A stretch of DNA of 35,542 nucleotides from Thermoflexales bacterium (GTDB taxonomy: Bacteria; Chloroflexota; Anaerolineae; J036; Brachytrichaceae): NCBI GenBank assembly GCA_019694215.1, contig JAIBCK010000030.1, positions 1-35,542 on the forward strand, given 5' to 3'. Under the pieces are notes generated by a model. That model saw only the letters and a list, made by a program, of their open reading frames with translations. It had not been told where the DNA came from and did no database searches. Numbering within the stretch: position 1 is the stretch's first letter; every line of letters begins with the position of its first letter. Positions 7,877 to 13,993 of this stretch are shown piece after piece. Position numbers and translations under genes: made by a program.

Positions 7877-8773
7877 CTAGAAGTGGGCCTTGCCGGTGAT
7901 CTTGGCACCGGTATCGACGACGACGCGATCGGCACCCGCGGGCACCTTGATCATGCTGCCGGCATCATCCGAGGTCGCCAGAACATTGCCACCCGCATCG
8001 AGGATCTGCATCTTGAAGCGATCCAGGTTGCGCGGCGCGGGGCCGGCGATCCATGTCCCGTCGAGCTGGAACTGCGAGCCATGGCACGGGCAGGCAAAGA
8101 TCTTGCCGTTGCTGTTCCAGCCATACAGACAGCCGAGGTGCGTGCACACCTTGTAGATCGCGTTGATCGAGTCGCCGACCTTGACCATCCAGAACTTGCC
8201 GACGTTGTTTGCGTTGGGCGTTCCGTTCGTGTCAAGACCGAAATCCCCGATCTGCTGGGTGAAGCGGCCGCCCACCTCGCCCTCGCGGAAGCGGGGCATG
8301 GCAAACAGGAAGGAGATGCCGCCGAACTGCGCGAGGAAGAGCGCCATCGACGCCCCCCACACGTAGTTTAGGAACTCGCGCCGCGTGACGCCCTTGATCA
8401 CTTCGGGCTCGGGCTTGGCGGGCGCGGCCTTGACGGCCTCGACCTTGGCGACTGGCGCAGGCCTGGCAGCTGCTGCAGGGGCGGGCGTCGCAACGACGGC
8501 CGGCGCGGCCGCCACCGGGGCGGGCTTCGGCGCGGCCGGCACTGCGGCAGCGGGCGCGGGACGCGCACCGGGAGGAGCCTTGGCACCGGGTGGCGCCTTT
8601 GCGCCCGGAGGCGCAGCAGCGGGCTTCGGTGCGCTGGCAACAGGCGCCTCGGCAGGCGATGCATCAGGTGTGGGCGTTGGGGCCGCTGGAGGGGCGGCGG
8701 GAGCTGCTGATCCGGGGGGCGCTTTCGCGCCCGGCGGGCGCGCGCCTCGCGGCGTCGTTGGCGTCTCAGACAT
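7877..8773 (-). CDS. Rieske 2Fe-2S protein with long Pro/Ala-rich N-terminal extension
   Basis: This is the iron-sulfur subunit of the quinol:cytochrome c reductase. The cluster motifs are CTHLGC (Cys210, His212, Cys215) and CPCHGS (Cys228, Cys230, His231): two Cys and two His bind 2Fe-2S, and Cys215-Cys230 form the usual disulfide. A membrane helix at about 135-158 is preceded by TRREF, a Tat-like arginine pair. The unusual feature is residues 1-125, an Ala/Pro/Lys-rich low-complexity segment with a repeated PPGAKA unit (three near-tandem copies near 55-69, another near 13-20). Family members normally have only about 10-40 residues before the helix. The gene leads the operon; AGGAG (8783-8787) 9 nt upstream fixes the ATG at 8773. 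Confidence 0.93.
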   Translation of the reverse strand: MSETPTTPRGARPPGAKAPPGSAAPAAPPAAPTPTPDASPAEAPVASAPKPAAAPPGAKAPPGAKAPPGARPAPAAAVPAAPKPAPVAAAPAVVATPAPAAAARPAPVAKVEAVKAAPAKPEPEVIKGVTRREFLNYVWGASMALFLAQFGGISFLFAMPRFREGEVGGRFTQQIGDFGLDTNGTPNANNVGKFWMVKVGDSINAIYKVCTHLGCLYGWNSNGKIFACPCHGSQFQLDGTWIAGPAPRNLDRFKMQILDAGGNVLATSDDAGSMIKVPAGADRVVVDTGAKITGKAHF

Positions 8774-8834
8774 CCTTTTTGACTCCTGTGTTCGGAAAAA
8801 ATAACGCCGTTCTAAAACGGTATTAAGACTGCTG

Positions 8835-8843
8835 ACTATATCA
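8835..8843 (-). promoter_or_regulatory. Extended -10 promoter of the bc complex operon
   Basis: On the minus strand TGATATAGT (TG-n-TATAGT) lies 61 nt before the Rieske ATG. No good -35 at normal spacing. The resulting leader contains the AGGAG ribosome-binding site. Confidence 0.45.
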
Positions 8844-8898
8844 CGCCGGTCCTTCGCGCGGAGGCTGCAACGGGCTGTGTTTGGCGTGTCGAAGCGGG

Positions 8899-9714
8899 CT
8901 ATCGTGACCCGGGAAGCGGCACCACGAGTGCGAGCAAGAGCGCGCCGACCACGAGGCGGTACCAGGCAAAAGGCGTCAGGTCGCGGCGCGCCACCCAGCC
9001 CAAAAAGAAGCGGATGACGACGAGCGCAACAACAAACGCGACCACCAGGCCGACCCCAAAGGCGGGAATCTCGGCCCCCGGAATGTCCTTGAGGTTGCTG
9101 GCGAGCTCATACACGCTGGCCACGCCGAGGGTGGGGATGGACAAATAGAACGAGAAGCGCAGGGCGGTTGGTCGGTCCAGCCCGCTCAACATCCCGCCCA
9201 CGATCGTTGTCATCGAGCGCGACATGCCGGGGAACAGCGACGCGATCTGCGCCAACCCGACCTGCAACGCCTGCCTGAGCGACATCGCCGACACCGAGCG
9301 GGTGGTTGGCGTGGTGCGTTGGAAGTAGCGCTCGGCGACGAGCATCACCAGCGCGCCAACGATCATCGCGACGGCCACCGGGAGCGGGCCGAACAGCAGG
9401 CCCTTGATCTGCTTGCGGAAGAGCAGCCCGACCACGGCAGCCGGGACGAAGGCGATCGCCACGCCCATCAGGACCTTGCGGGCAGCCTCGTCGCTGCGGG
9501 CGCGTTTGAGCAGGTCGAGCAGGTCGCGCGCGAAGAAGACGACGACGGCGAGAATGGCGCCCAGCTGGATGAAGATCTCGAAGGTCGCCGCGGTCGGCTC
9601 GGGCAGCTTTAGAAGGTTGCCGGCGATGATCAGGTGGCCGGTCGAGGAGATGGGCAGAAACTCGGTCAGGCCTTCGAGGATGCCCATCAGGATGGCTTTG
9701 AGAATGAGGTCCAT
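8899..9714 (-). CDS. uppP: Undecaprenyl-diphosphatase UppP (BacA family)
   Basis: This membrane enzyme dephosphorylates undecaprenyl diphosphate to recycle the lipid carrier for peptidoglycan and other wall polymers; excess confers bacitracin resistance. The 271-aa length is normal. Both family signatures are present: EGLTEFLPISSTGHL (residues about 14-28, with the catalytic glutamates) and PGMSRSMTTI (the PGxSRSxxT motif). About eight hydrophobic segments are visible. The ATG at 9714 is chosen over an upstream in-frame start because the protein then begins at the canonical MDLILKAILMGILEG. A CATAAT box 9 nt upstream suggests a leaderless or nearly leaderless mRNA. It is divergent from the SDR gene with only 20 nt between start codons. 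Confidence 0.95.
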   Translation of the reverse strand: MDLILKAILMGILEGLTEFLPISSTGHLIIAGNLLKLPEPTAATFEIFIQLGAILAVVVFFARDLLDLLKRARSDEAARKVLMGVAIAFVPAAVVGLLFRKQIKGLLFGPLPVAVAMIVGALVMLVAERYFQRTTPTTRSVSAMSLRQALQVGLAQIASLFPGMSRSMTTIVGGMLSGLDRPTALRFSFYLSIPTLGVASVYELASNLKDIPGAEIPAFGVGLVVAFVVALVVIRFFLGWVARRDLTPFAWYRLVVGALLLALVVPLPGSR

Positions 9715-9722
9715 GGGGCGGC

Positions 9723-9729
9723 TATTATG
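9723..9729. promoter_or_regulatory. Shared bidirectional -10 element between uppP and the SDR gene
   Basis: The sequence ctattatgg reads TATTAT (9723-9728) on the plus strand, 6 nt before the GTG at 9735, and CATAAT (complement of 9724-9729) on the minus strand, 9 nt before the uppP ATG at 9714. With only 20 nt between the two start codons, both -10 boxes must coincide and both transcripts must begin at or near the start codon. Confidence 0.5.
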
Positions 9730-9734
9730 GCGGA

Positions 9735-10703
9735 GTGACCACCCTCGTGACCGGTGCCAGCGGATTTCTCGGCTCAAACCTCATCGAAGCGCTCAACGCC
9801 CGGGGCGGGACGCCACGCGCCCTGCTGCGGGCAACCTCGTCGCGCGCGGCACTGGTCGGGCTGCGCTGTGAGCCGGTCATCGGCGATGTGCTGGAGATGG
9901 ACACCCTGCGTTCTGCGATGCGCGGCGTCAAGGCGGTCCTGCACGCGGCAGCGGTGGTCGATGACGACCGCCACGATGAGGCAACGCTCTACCGCGTCAA
10001 CGTGGATGGCACGCGCAACGTGCTCGCGTCTGCGCTCGAGGCCGGGGTGGAGCGCGTCGTCGTGGTGAGCAGCGTCGCGGCGCTCGGCCGGCCGGCCTGG
10101 GACCACCCCGCCGACGAGCGGCAGGTCTTCAACCTGCGCCCCGCCGCCTTTCCGTATGGCTACAGCAAGGCCCTGGCCGAGCAGGTCACCCGCGCCTTCG
10201 TGGCGCGCGGGCTGCACGCCGTGATCGTCAATCCAACGGTCATTTTTGGTCCGCGGGATGTCAACCACGTCAGCGCACGGCTGCTCACCGAGTTGGCCCG
10301 TCGTCCGCTCCCGTTCTATCCGCCTGGCGGCGTCAGCGTCGTTGATGTCGGCGACGTGTGCGCCGGGGTGCTCGCCGCGCTTGCCCGGGGTGAACCCGGC
10401 CGGCGCCATGTGCTGGCAGGGGACAACCTCACCCACCGCGCACTGTTGGGCGCCATCGCGGACACGGTCGGTGTGGCCCGGCCCTGGCTGCCACTGCCGC
10501 GGGCCGTGGCGGCGCTGGCTCACCCCCTCGATGGGCTGCGGCGGCGTGGGCTGAGGCTGCCGATGAATGGCGGCCAGCTGCGGATGTCAACTGAACGTTG
10601 GTGGTATGACAGCACGCGCGCCCGCGCGGCGCTGGGGTTCACGACCCGGCCGGCGCTCGAAACGCTGGCCCGGACCTGGGCGTGGCTGCGTGCCCAGCCA
10701 TAG
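9735..10703 (+). CDS. NAD-dependent epimerase/dehydratase (extended SDR)
   Basis: A 322-aa extended short-chain dehydrogenase with the N-terminal Rossmann motif GASGFLGSNL (residues 7-16), the catalytic YGYSK (YxxxK), a Ser-rich strand VVVVSSVAALG before it, and the substrate-domain strand NPTVIFGPRD. The overall pattern is close to the dihydroflavonol-4-reductase / hopanoid-associated sugar epimerase branch. The exact substrate is not deducible. The start is GTG at 9735, giving MTTLVTGASGFLG directly, as is typical; a TATTAT box lies 6 nt upstream, so the mRNA is probably leaderless. It is convergent with the DUF1405 gene (12 nt between stops). Nothing around it defines a pathway. Confidence 0.85.
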   Translation: MTTLVTGASGFLGSNLIEALNARGGTPRALLRATSSRAALVGLRCEPVIGDVLEMDTLRSAMRGVKAVLHAAAVVDDDRHDEATLYRVNVDGTRNVLASALEAGVERVVVVSSVAALGRPAWDHPADERQVFNLRPAAFPYGYSKALAEQVTRAFVARGLHAVIVNPTVIFGPRDVNHVSARLLTELARRPLPFYPPGGVSVVDVGDVCAGVLAALARGEPGRRHVLAGDNLTHRALLGAIADTVGVARPWLPLPRAVAALAHPLDGLRRRGLRLPMNGGQLRMSTERWWYDSTRARAALGFTTRPALETLARTWAWLRAQP

Positions 10704-10715
10704 GCGCGGGTCTGC

Positions 10716-11381
10716 TCAGGCCTGTCGCGGGCGCGGCAGGAGCGCGCGCAAGAGCTGGCCACCCGCGACCAGCCAGGTCATCACCAGCGCATTGAGCTGC
10801 ATGGCAGGGACCATGCCAAAGGGATCGCCGTGTGCGGGCGGGAGGGGCGGGTAGTAGCCATAGCCGCCGTAGCGCTGCGGGGCGATGGGCGCGTAGTCGA
10901 CGACGTCGCTCATCACAAACCAGAGCAGCACGAGCGCGGCTTCGCGTGGGCGCGGTCGGCCGATGAAGAAGAGCACGAACAGCACGCCCAGCACGAACAG
11001 GCCGAGATGCGTAACGAACATCACTGGTCCGCTGAACAGGCTGGTCAGCTCGAACGGGCCGCCATCCAGCCAGTACAACGTCCAGAACGACATCGTCCAC
11101 ACGCCATACTTGATGCCAAACACGGCCGCGAGCTGATCGAGCAGCCGCGAAGGCCGGCCGAAGTGACGCAGGACCAGCGCGACGCCGAACATCCCGGCCG
11201 CCAGCGGGCAATCCGGGACGAAGGGATACGCCCACAGCGGGACGCGGGCCGCGACGAAGAAATCGCCGTACCAGCCCACGGTTCCCACAACAAAGGCGAG
11301 CATCAACGCGATGACGGCCGGCCACAGCAGCCAGGGGGTGCGGACGATGTCGTCGAGGCGGGCCTTCAGCCAGGTGAGCAT
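10716..11381 (-). CDS. DUF1405 family membrane protein (YpjA-like)
   Basis: A 221-aa protein with about six hydrophobic helices and conserved-looking features of DUF1405: an early GWYG followed by a Pro/Trp-rich loop (PLWAYPFVPDCP) and FGIKYGVWT in mid-protein. The C-terminal region DYAPIAPQRYGGYGYYPPLPP is Tyr/Pro-rich and unusual. In Bacillus the DUF1405 gene ypjA sits directly after the menaquinol:cytochrome c reductase genes; here the bc operon lies about 2 kb away on the same strand, which makes a loose functional tie plausible. The biochemical function is unknown. TATCAT at 11390-11395, 8 nt before the ATG at 11381, suggests its own leaderless transcript. Confidence 0.75.
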   Translation of the reverse strand: MLTWLKARLDDIVRTPWLLWPAVIALMLAFVVGTVGWYGDFFVAARVPLWAYPFVPDCPLAAGMFGVALVLRHFGRPSRLLDQLAAVFGIKYGVWTMSFWTLYWLDGGPFELTSLFSGPVMFVTHLGLFVLGVLFVLFFIGRPRPREAALVLLWFVMSDVVDYAPIAPQRYGGYGYYPPLPPAHGDPFGMVPAMQLNALVMTWLVAGGQLLRALLPRPRQA

Positions 11382-11389
11382 GGGGCGGG

Positions 11390-11395
11390 ATGATA
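11390..11395 (-). promoter_or_regulatory. -10 box of the DUF1405 gene (leaderless type)
   Basis: TATCAT on the minus strand, 8 nt before the ATG at 11381, just downstream of the acyltransferase stop codon. Confidence 0.45.
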
Positions 11396-11405
11396 CCGAG
11401 TTTGG

Positions 11406-11936
11406 TCAGCCGGCGTCGCCGCGCGCGGCTTCGCCCAGCAGGTGGATCGGTACGCCGCCGACAAAGGCGCCCGGTGGCACATCGCGGTTGACCAGGCTCA
11501 TCGCTGAGACGGTCGCGCCGGCCCCGATCACCACACCGGGCAGGATCACGCAGTTGGCCCCGATGGTGACATCGCGCTCGATGACGACCGGACCGCGCCG
11601 CCACGCATAACGCATGAACTCGTGCGCCAGGATGACGGTGTTGTAGCCGATGGTGGCATCCTCGCCGATCTGGATGTCCTGCGGGAAGAAGACGTCCAAG
11701 GTCACCCCGAGGCCGATGGCCGCGTGCTCGGCGATCTGGGCGCCGACCAGGCGATAGAGCAGCCGCTTCAGCCCAAACCACGGCGAGAAGCGGGCGGCGT
11801 AAATGCACAGGGCGTTGAAGAGCGGCCGCAGCCGACCGCCCGTGAAGCGGGGGTAGTGCCAGAGCGCAGCGCGCGCGTCCGGGCTGGGCGTGGTCGTGCA
11901 GCGGGCCTTGCGGGATTCGGTGTCCGGGAGTTGCAT
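11406..11936 (-). CDS. Hexapeptide-repeat acyltransferase (left-handed beta helix)
   Basis: The 176-aa product has the imperfect [LIV]-G-x4 hexapeptide ladder of LbH transferases: IGLGVTL, IQIGEDATIGYNTVI, VVIERDVTIGANCVI, VVIGAGATV. An active-site-like His sits in ILAHEF, and the PPGAFVGGVPIHLL terminal element is typical of the maltose/galactoside O-acetyltransferase (WbbJ-like) group. It likely transfers an acetyl or acyl group from a CoA donor to a sugar or lipid. A short hydrophobic stretch at 45-65 might associate with membrane. It is 24 nt upstream of the DUF1405 gene on the same strand and divergent from the GH127 gene, so an acetylated glycan is an attractive but unproven substrate. 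Confidence 0.82.
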   Translation of the reverse strand: MQLPDTESRKARCTTTPSPDARAALWHYPRFTGGRLRPLFNALCIYAARFSPWFGLKRLLYRLVGAQIAEHAAIGLGVTLDVFFPQDIQIGEDATIGYNTVILAHEFMRYAWRRGPVVIERDVTIGANCVILPGVVIGAGATVSAMSLVNRDVPPGAFVGGVPIHLLGEAARGDAG

Positions 11937-11954
11937 GCGCGGATGTCCGCGTCG

Positions 11955-11964
11955 ATGATACGAT
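11955..11964. promoter_or_regulatory. Overlapping divergent -10 boxes (acyltransferase / GH127)
   Basis: Plus strand TACGAT (11959-11964) lies 7 nt before the ATG at 11972 of the GH127 gene. Minus strand TATCAT (complement of 11955-11960) lies 18 nt before the acyltransferase ATG at 11936. The two boxes overlap by two bases, as at the uppP/SDR junction. Confidence 0.4.
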
Positions 11965-11971
11965 GATTCGC

Positions 11972-13849
11972 ATGCAGGCCCTCCGCCCCGTCCCCCACAC
12001 GCGCGTGACGCTCACAGACGCCTTCTGGGCACCGCGCATCGAGGTCAACCGCACCGCCACGCTGCCGCATGTGCGGCAGCAGCTCGAGGCGACCGGCCGC
12101 CTGGCGGCACTCGACCTGGCCTGGCGGATCGGCATGCCCAACAAGCCGCATCACTTCTGGGATTCGGACATCGCCAAGTGGCTGGAGGCGGCCAGCCTGT
12201 CGCTCGCGGCACATCCCGACCCGGCGCTCGAAGCCGATCTGGATATGATTATCGAACGTTATGCGAACTTGCAGCATCCGAGCGGCTACCTCAATAGCTA
12301 CTTCCTTGGCATCGACCCCAGCCGGCGCTGGGCCAACCTGCGCGACGCGCACGAGCTGTACTGCGTCGGGCACCTGATCGAAGCTGCGGTTGCCCATCAC
12401 GCGGCGACGGGAAAGCGCACCTTTCTGGAGGTCATGTGCCGCGCCGCCGACCACGTCTGCGCCGAGTTTGGTTGGGGGCGCGATCAGCGTCGCGGCTACC
12501 CCGGCCACGAGGAGATCGAGCTGGCGTTGGTAAAGCTCGCGGCGGCGACCGGCGAGAGGCGCTACTTTGAGCAGGCGCGGTATTTCATCGACGCCCGCGG
12601 GCAGCAGCCGCACTACTACGAAATCGAGGCGCGCCTGCGCGGCGATGATCCACGCGCCTACTGGGCCAAGACCTATGAATACGTCCAGGCCCATGTGCCG
12701 CTGCGCGAGCAGACCACCGTGGTCGGGCATGCCGTCCGCGCGATGTATCTCTACGCCGGCGCGACCGACGTGGCCGCCGCCACCGGCGACACCGGGCTGC
12801 TCGCGGTCCTGGAAGGGCTGTGGAAGCAGCTCGTCGACACGCGCCTGTTTGTGACGGGTGGCATCGGCACGTCGGGGGACAACGAGGGTTTCACGCGCGA
12901 CTACGATCTCCCGGACGAAGATGCGTATGCCGAAACCTGCGCGGCGATTGGTCTCGTCTTCTGGGCACAACGCATGCTTGCGACGACCGGGCAGGGCCAG
13001 TATGCCGACATGCTCGAGCGCGCGCTCTACAACGGCGTGTTGAGCGGCGTTGGTCTGGATGGCACGCGCTTTTTCTACGAGAACCCGCTCGCCTCCGGCG
13101 GCCAGCACGCCCGCGAGGCCTGGTACAGCTGCGCGTGCTGTCCGCCCAACATCGCCCGCCTGCTCGCCGGCCTGCCCGGTCTGTTCCTTGGGAGCAGCGA
13201 TGACAGTGTGTGGATGCATCTGTATGCCCAGGGCCGCGCGAGCGTGCCGGTCGCCGCGGGCGTGCTGTCGCTTTCGACGCAGAGTTGCTACCCGTGGGAC
13301 GGTGCCGTGGGCGTGACGGTGGAAGCGGCGCCCGGCGCGCCGCTTGCGCTTCGCCTGCGCATCCCGGGCTGGTGCGTGCGTTGGCGGGTTCGCGTCAACG
13401 GTGCGCCCCTCGAAAGTGCCGTGCTTGAGAATGGCTATCTCGTCCTGCGGCGCGTGTGGCGGGCGGGCGACCGCATCGACCTGCAGTTGGGAATGCCGGT
13501 CCGCTTCACCTACCCCCATCCGCGCATCCGCGCGCTGGCCGGGCGGGTGGCGGTGGAGCGCGGTCCGCTGGTGTATTGCCTTGAAGGCGTCGATCAGCGC
13601 GAACGCGATCTCGAGTTGCTCGCGCTCGATACCTCGGCAGGGCCGGCGGCATTTAAGCCGCATCACGATCATCATCTGCTCGGTGGGGTGACGTTGCTGC
13701 GCGGGCCGGCCCGTCGACTCGGGGCGGCGGGCGGGCTGTATCGCTCGCGGCCGCTCTCAGGTGACGTGACCGACGCGACGCTCATCCCGTATGCGGTCTG
13801 GGCCAACCGGGCCAGGACCGAGATGCGGGTCTGGGGGCGCTCAACGTAA
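11972..13849 (+). CDS. Glycoside hydrolase family 127 (beta-L-arabinofuranosidase type, DUF1680)
   Basis: This is a retaining glycosidase of the HypBA1 type, which uses a zinc-bound cysteine nucleophile to remove beta-L-arabinofuranosyl units from plant or algal glycans. The catalytic set is present (numbering from an in-frame ATG at 11963): Glu308 in NEGF as acid/base; Glu324 and Cys326 in AETCAA and Cys392-Cys393 in CACCPPN as zinc ligands, Cys392 being the nucleophile. The spacing Glu308-Glu324 (16 residues) equals Glu322-Glu338 of HypBA1. The catalytic (alpha/alpha)6 part is followed by beta-sandwich sequence to about residue 628. No signal peptide, so it acts in the cytoplasm on imported oligosaccharides. 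I prefer the ATG at 11972 because the -10 box overlaps the ATG at 11963. No transporter or other glycosidase is adjacent. Confidence 0.92.
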   Translation: MQALRPVPHTRVTLTDAFWAPRIEVNRTATLPHVRQQLEATGRLAALDLAWRIGMPNKPHHFWDSDIAKWLEAASLSLAAHPDPALEADLDMIIERYANLQHPSGYLNSYFLGIDPSRRWANLRDAHELYCVGHLIEAAVAHHAATGKRTFLEVMCRAADHVCAEFGWGRDQRRGYPGHEEIELALVKLAAATGERRYFEQARYFIDARGQQPHYYEIEARLRGDDPRAYWAKTYEYVQAHVPLREQTTVVGHAVRAMYLYAGATDVAAATGDTGLLAVLEGLWKQLVDTRLFVTGGIGTSGDNEGFTRDYDLPDEDAYAETCAAIGLVFWAQRMLATTGQGQYADMLERALYNGVLSGVGLDGTRFFYENPLASGGQHAREAWYSCACCPPNIARLLAGLPGLFLGSSDDSVWMHLYAQGRASVPVAAGVLSLSTQSCYPWDGAVGVTVEAAPGAPLALRLRIPGWCVRWRVRVNGAPLESAVLENGYLVLRRVWRAGDRIDLQLGMPVRFTYPHPRIRALAGRVAVERGPLVYCLEGVDQRERDLELLALDTSAGPAAFKPHHDHHLLGGVTLLRGPARRLGAAGGLYRSRPLSGDVTDATLIPYAVWANRARTEMRVWGRST

Positions 13850-13874
13850 ACGCTGGCGGCGCGCAGCGTTTACG
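13845..13874. repeat. 11-bp perfect inverted repeat after the GH127 gene
   Basis: cgtaaacgctg (13845-13855) and cagcgtttacg (13864-13874) are perfect reverse complements around an 8-nt loop. The left arm includes the GH127 stop codon. No T-run follows on either strand, so it is either an atypical terminator or a regulator site about 60 nt upstream of the promoter of the signalling operon. Confidence 0.7.
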
Positions 13875-13934
13875 CTGGCGACGCACAACCCGACGCTGGA
13901 CCGAGAGGGTGGGGCGCCCGCGGGGGCTCTTTGC

Positions 13935-13940
13935 TATGAT
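13935..13940 (+). promoter_or_regulatory. Candidate -10 box of the signalling operon
   Basis: TATGAT lies 53 nt before the ATG at 13994, with no clear -35 box. It would give a leader that carries GGAGG at 13982-13986, 7 nt before the ATG, unlike the leaderless genes elsewhere in the window. Confidence 0.35.
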
Positions 13941-13993
13941 GATCGGCCGACGCTGCGCGGTGCTGGCTGGCTGCCGGCGACGGAGGATTTGCG

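Noticed and set aside
8560-8625. Short tandem DNA repeats in the Rieske gene as a possible mobile or satellite element
   Set aside because: They encode the PPGAKA protein repeat in frame and stay within the coding sequence.
13845-13874. Inverted repeat called as a standard Rho-independent terminator
   Set aside because: No T-run follows on either strand, so I list it only as a repeat with unknown role.
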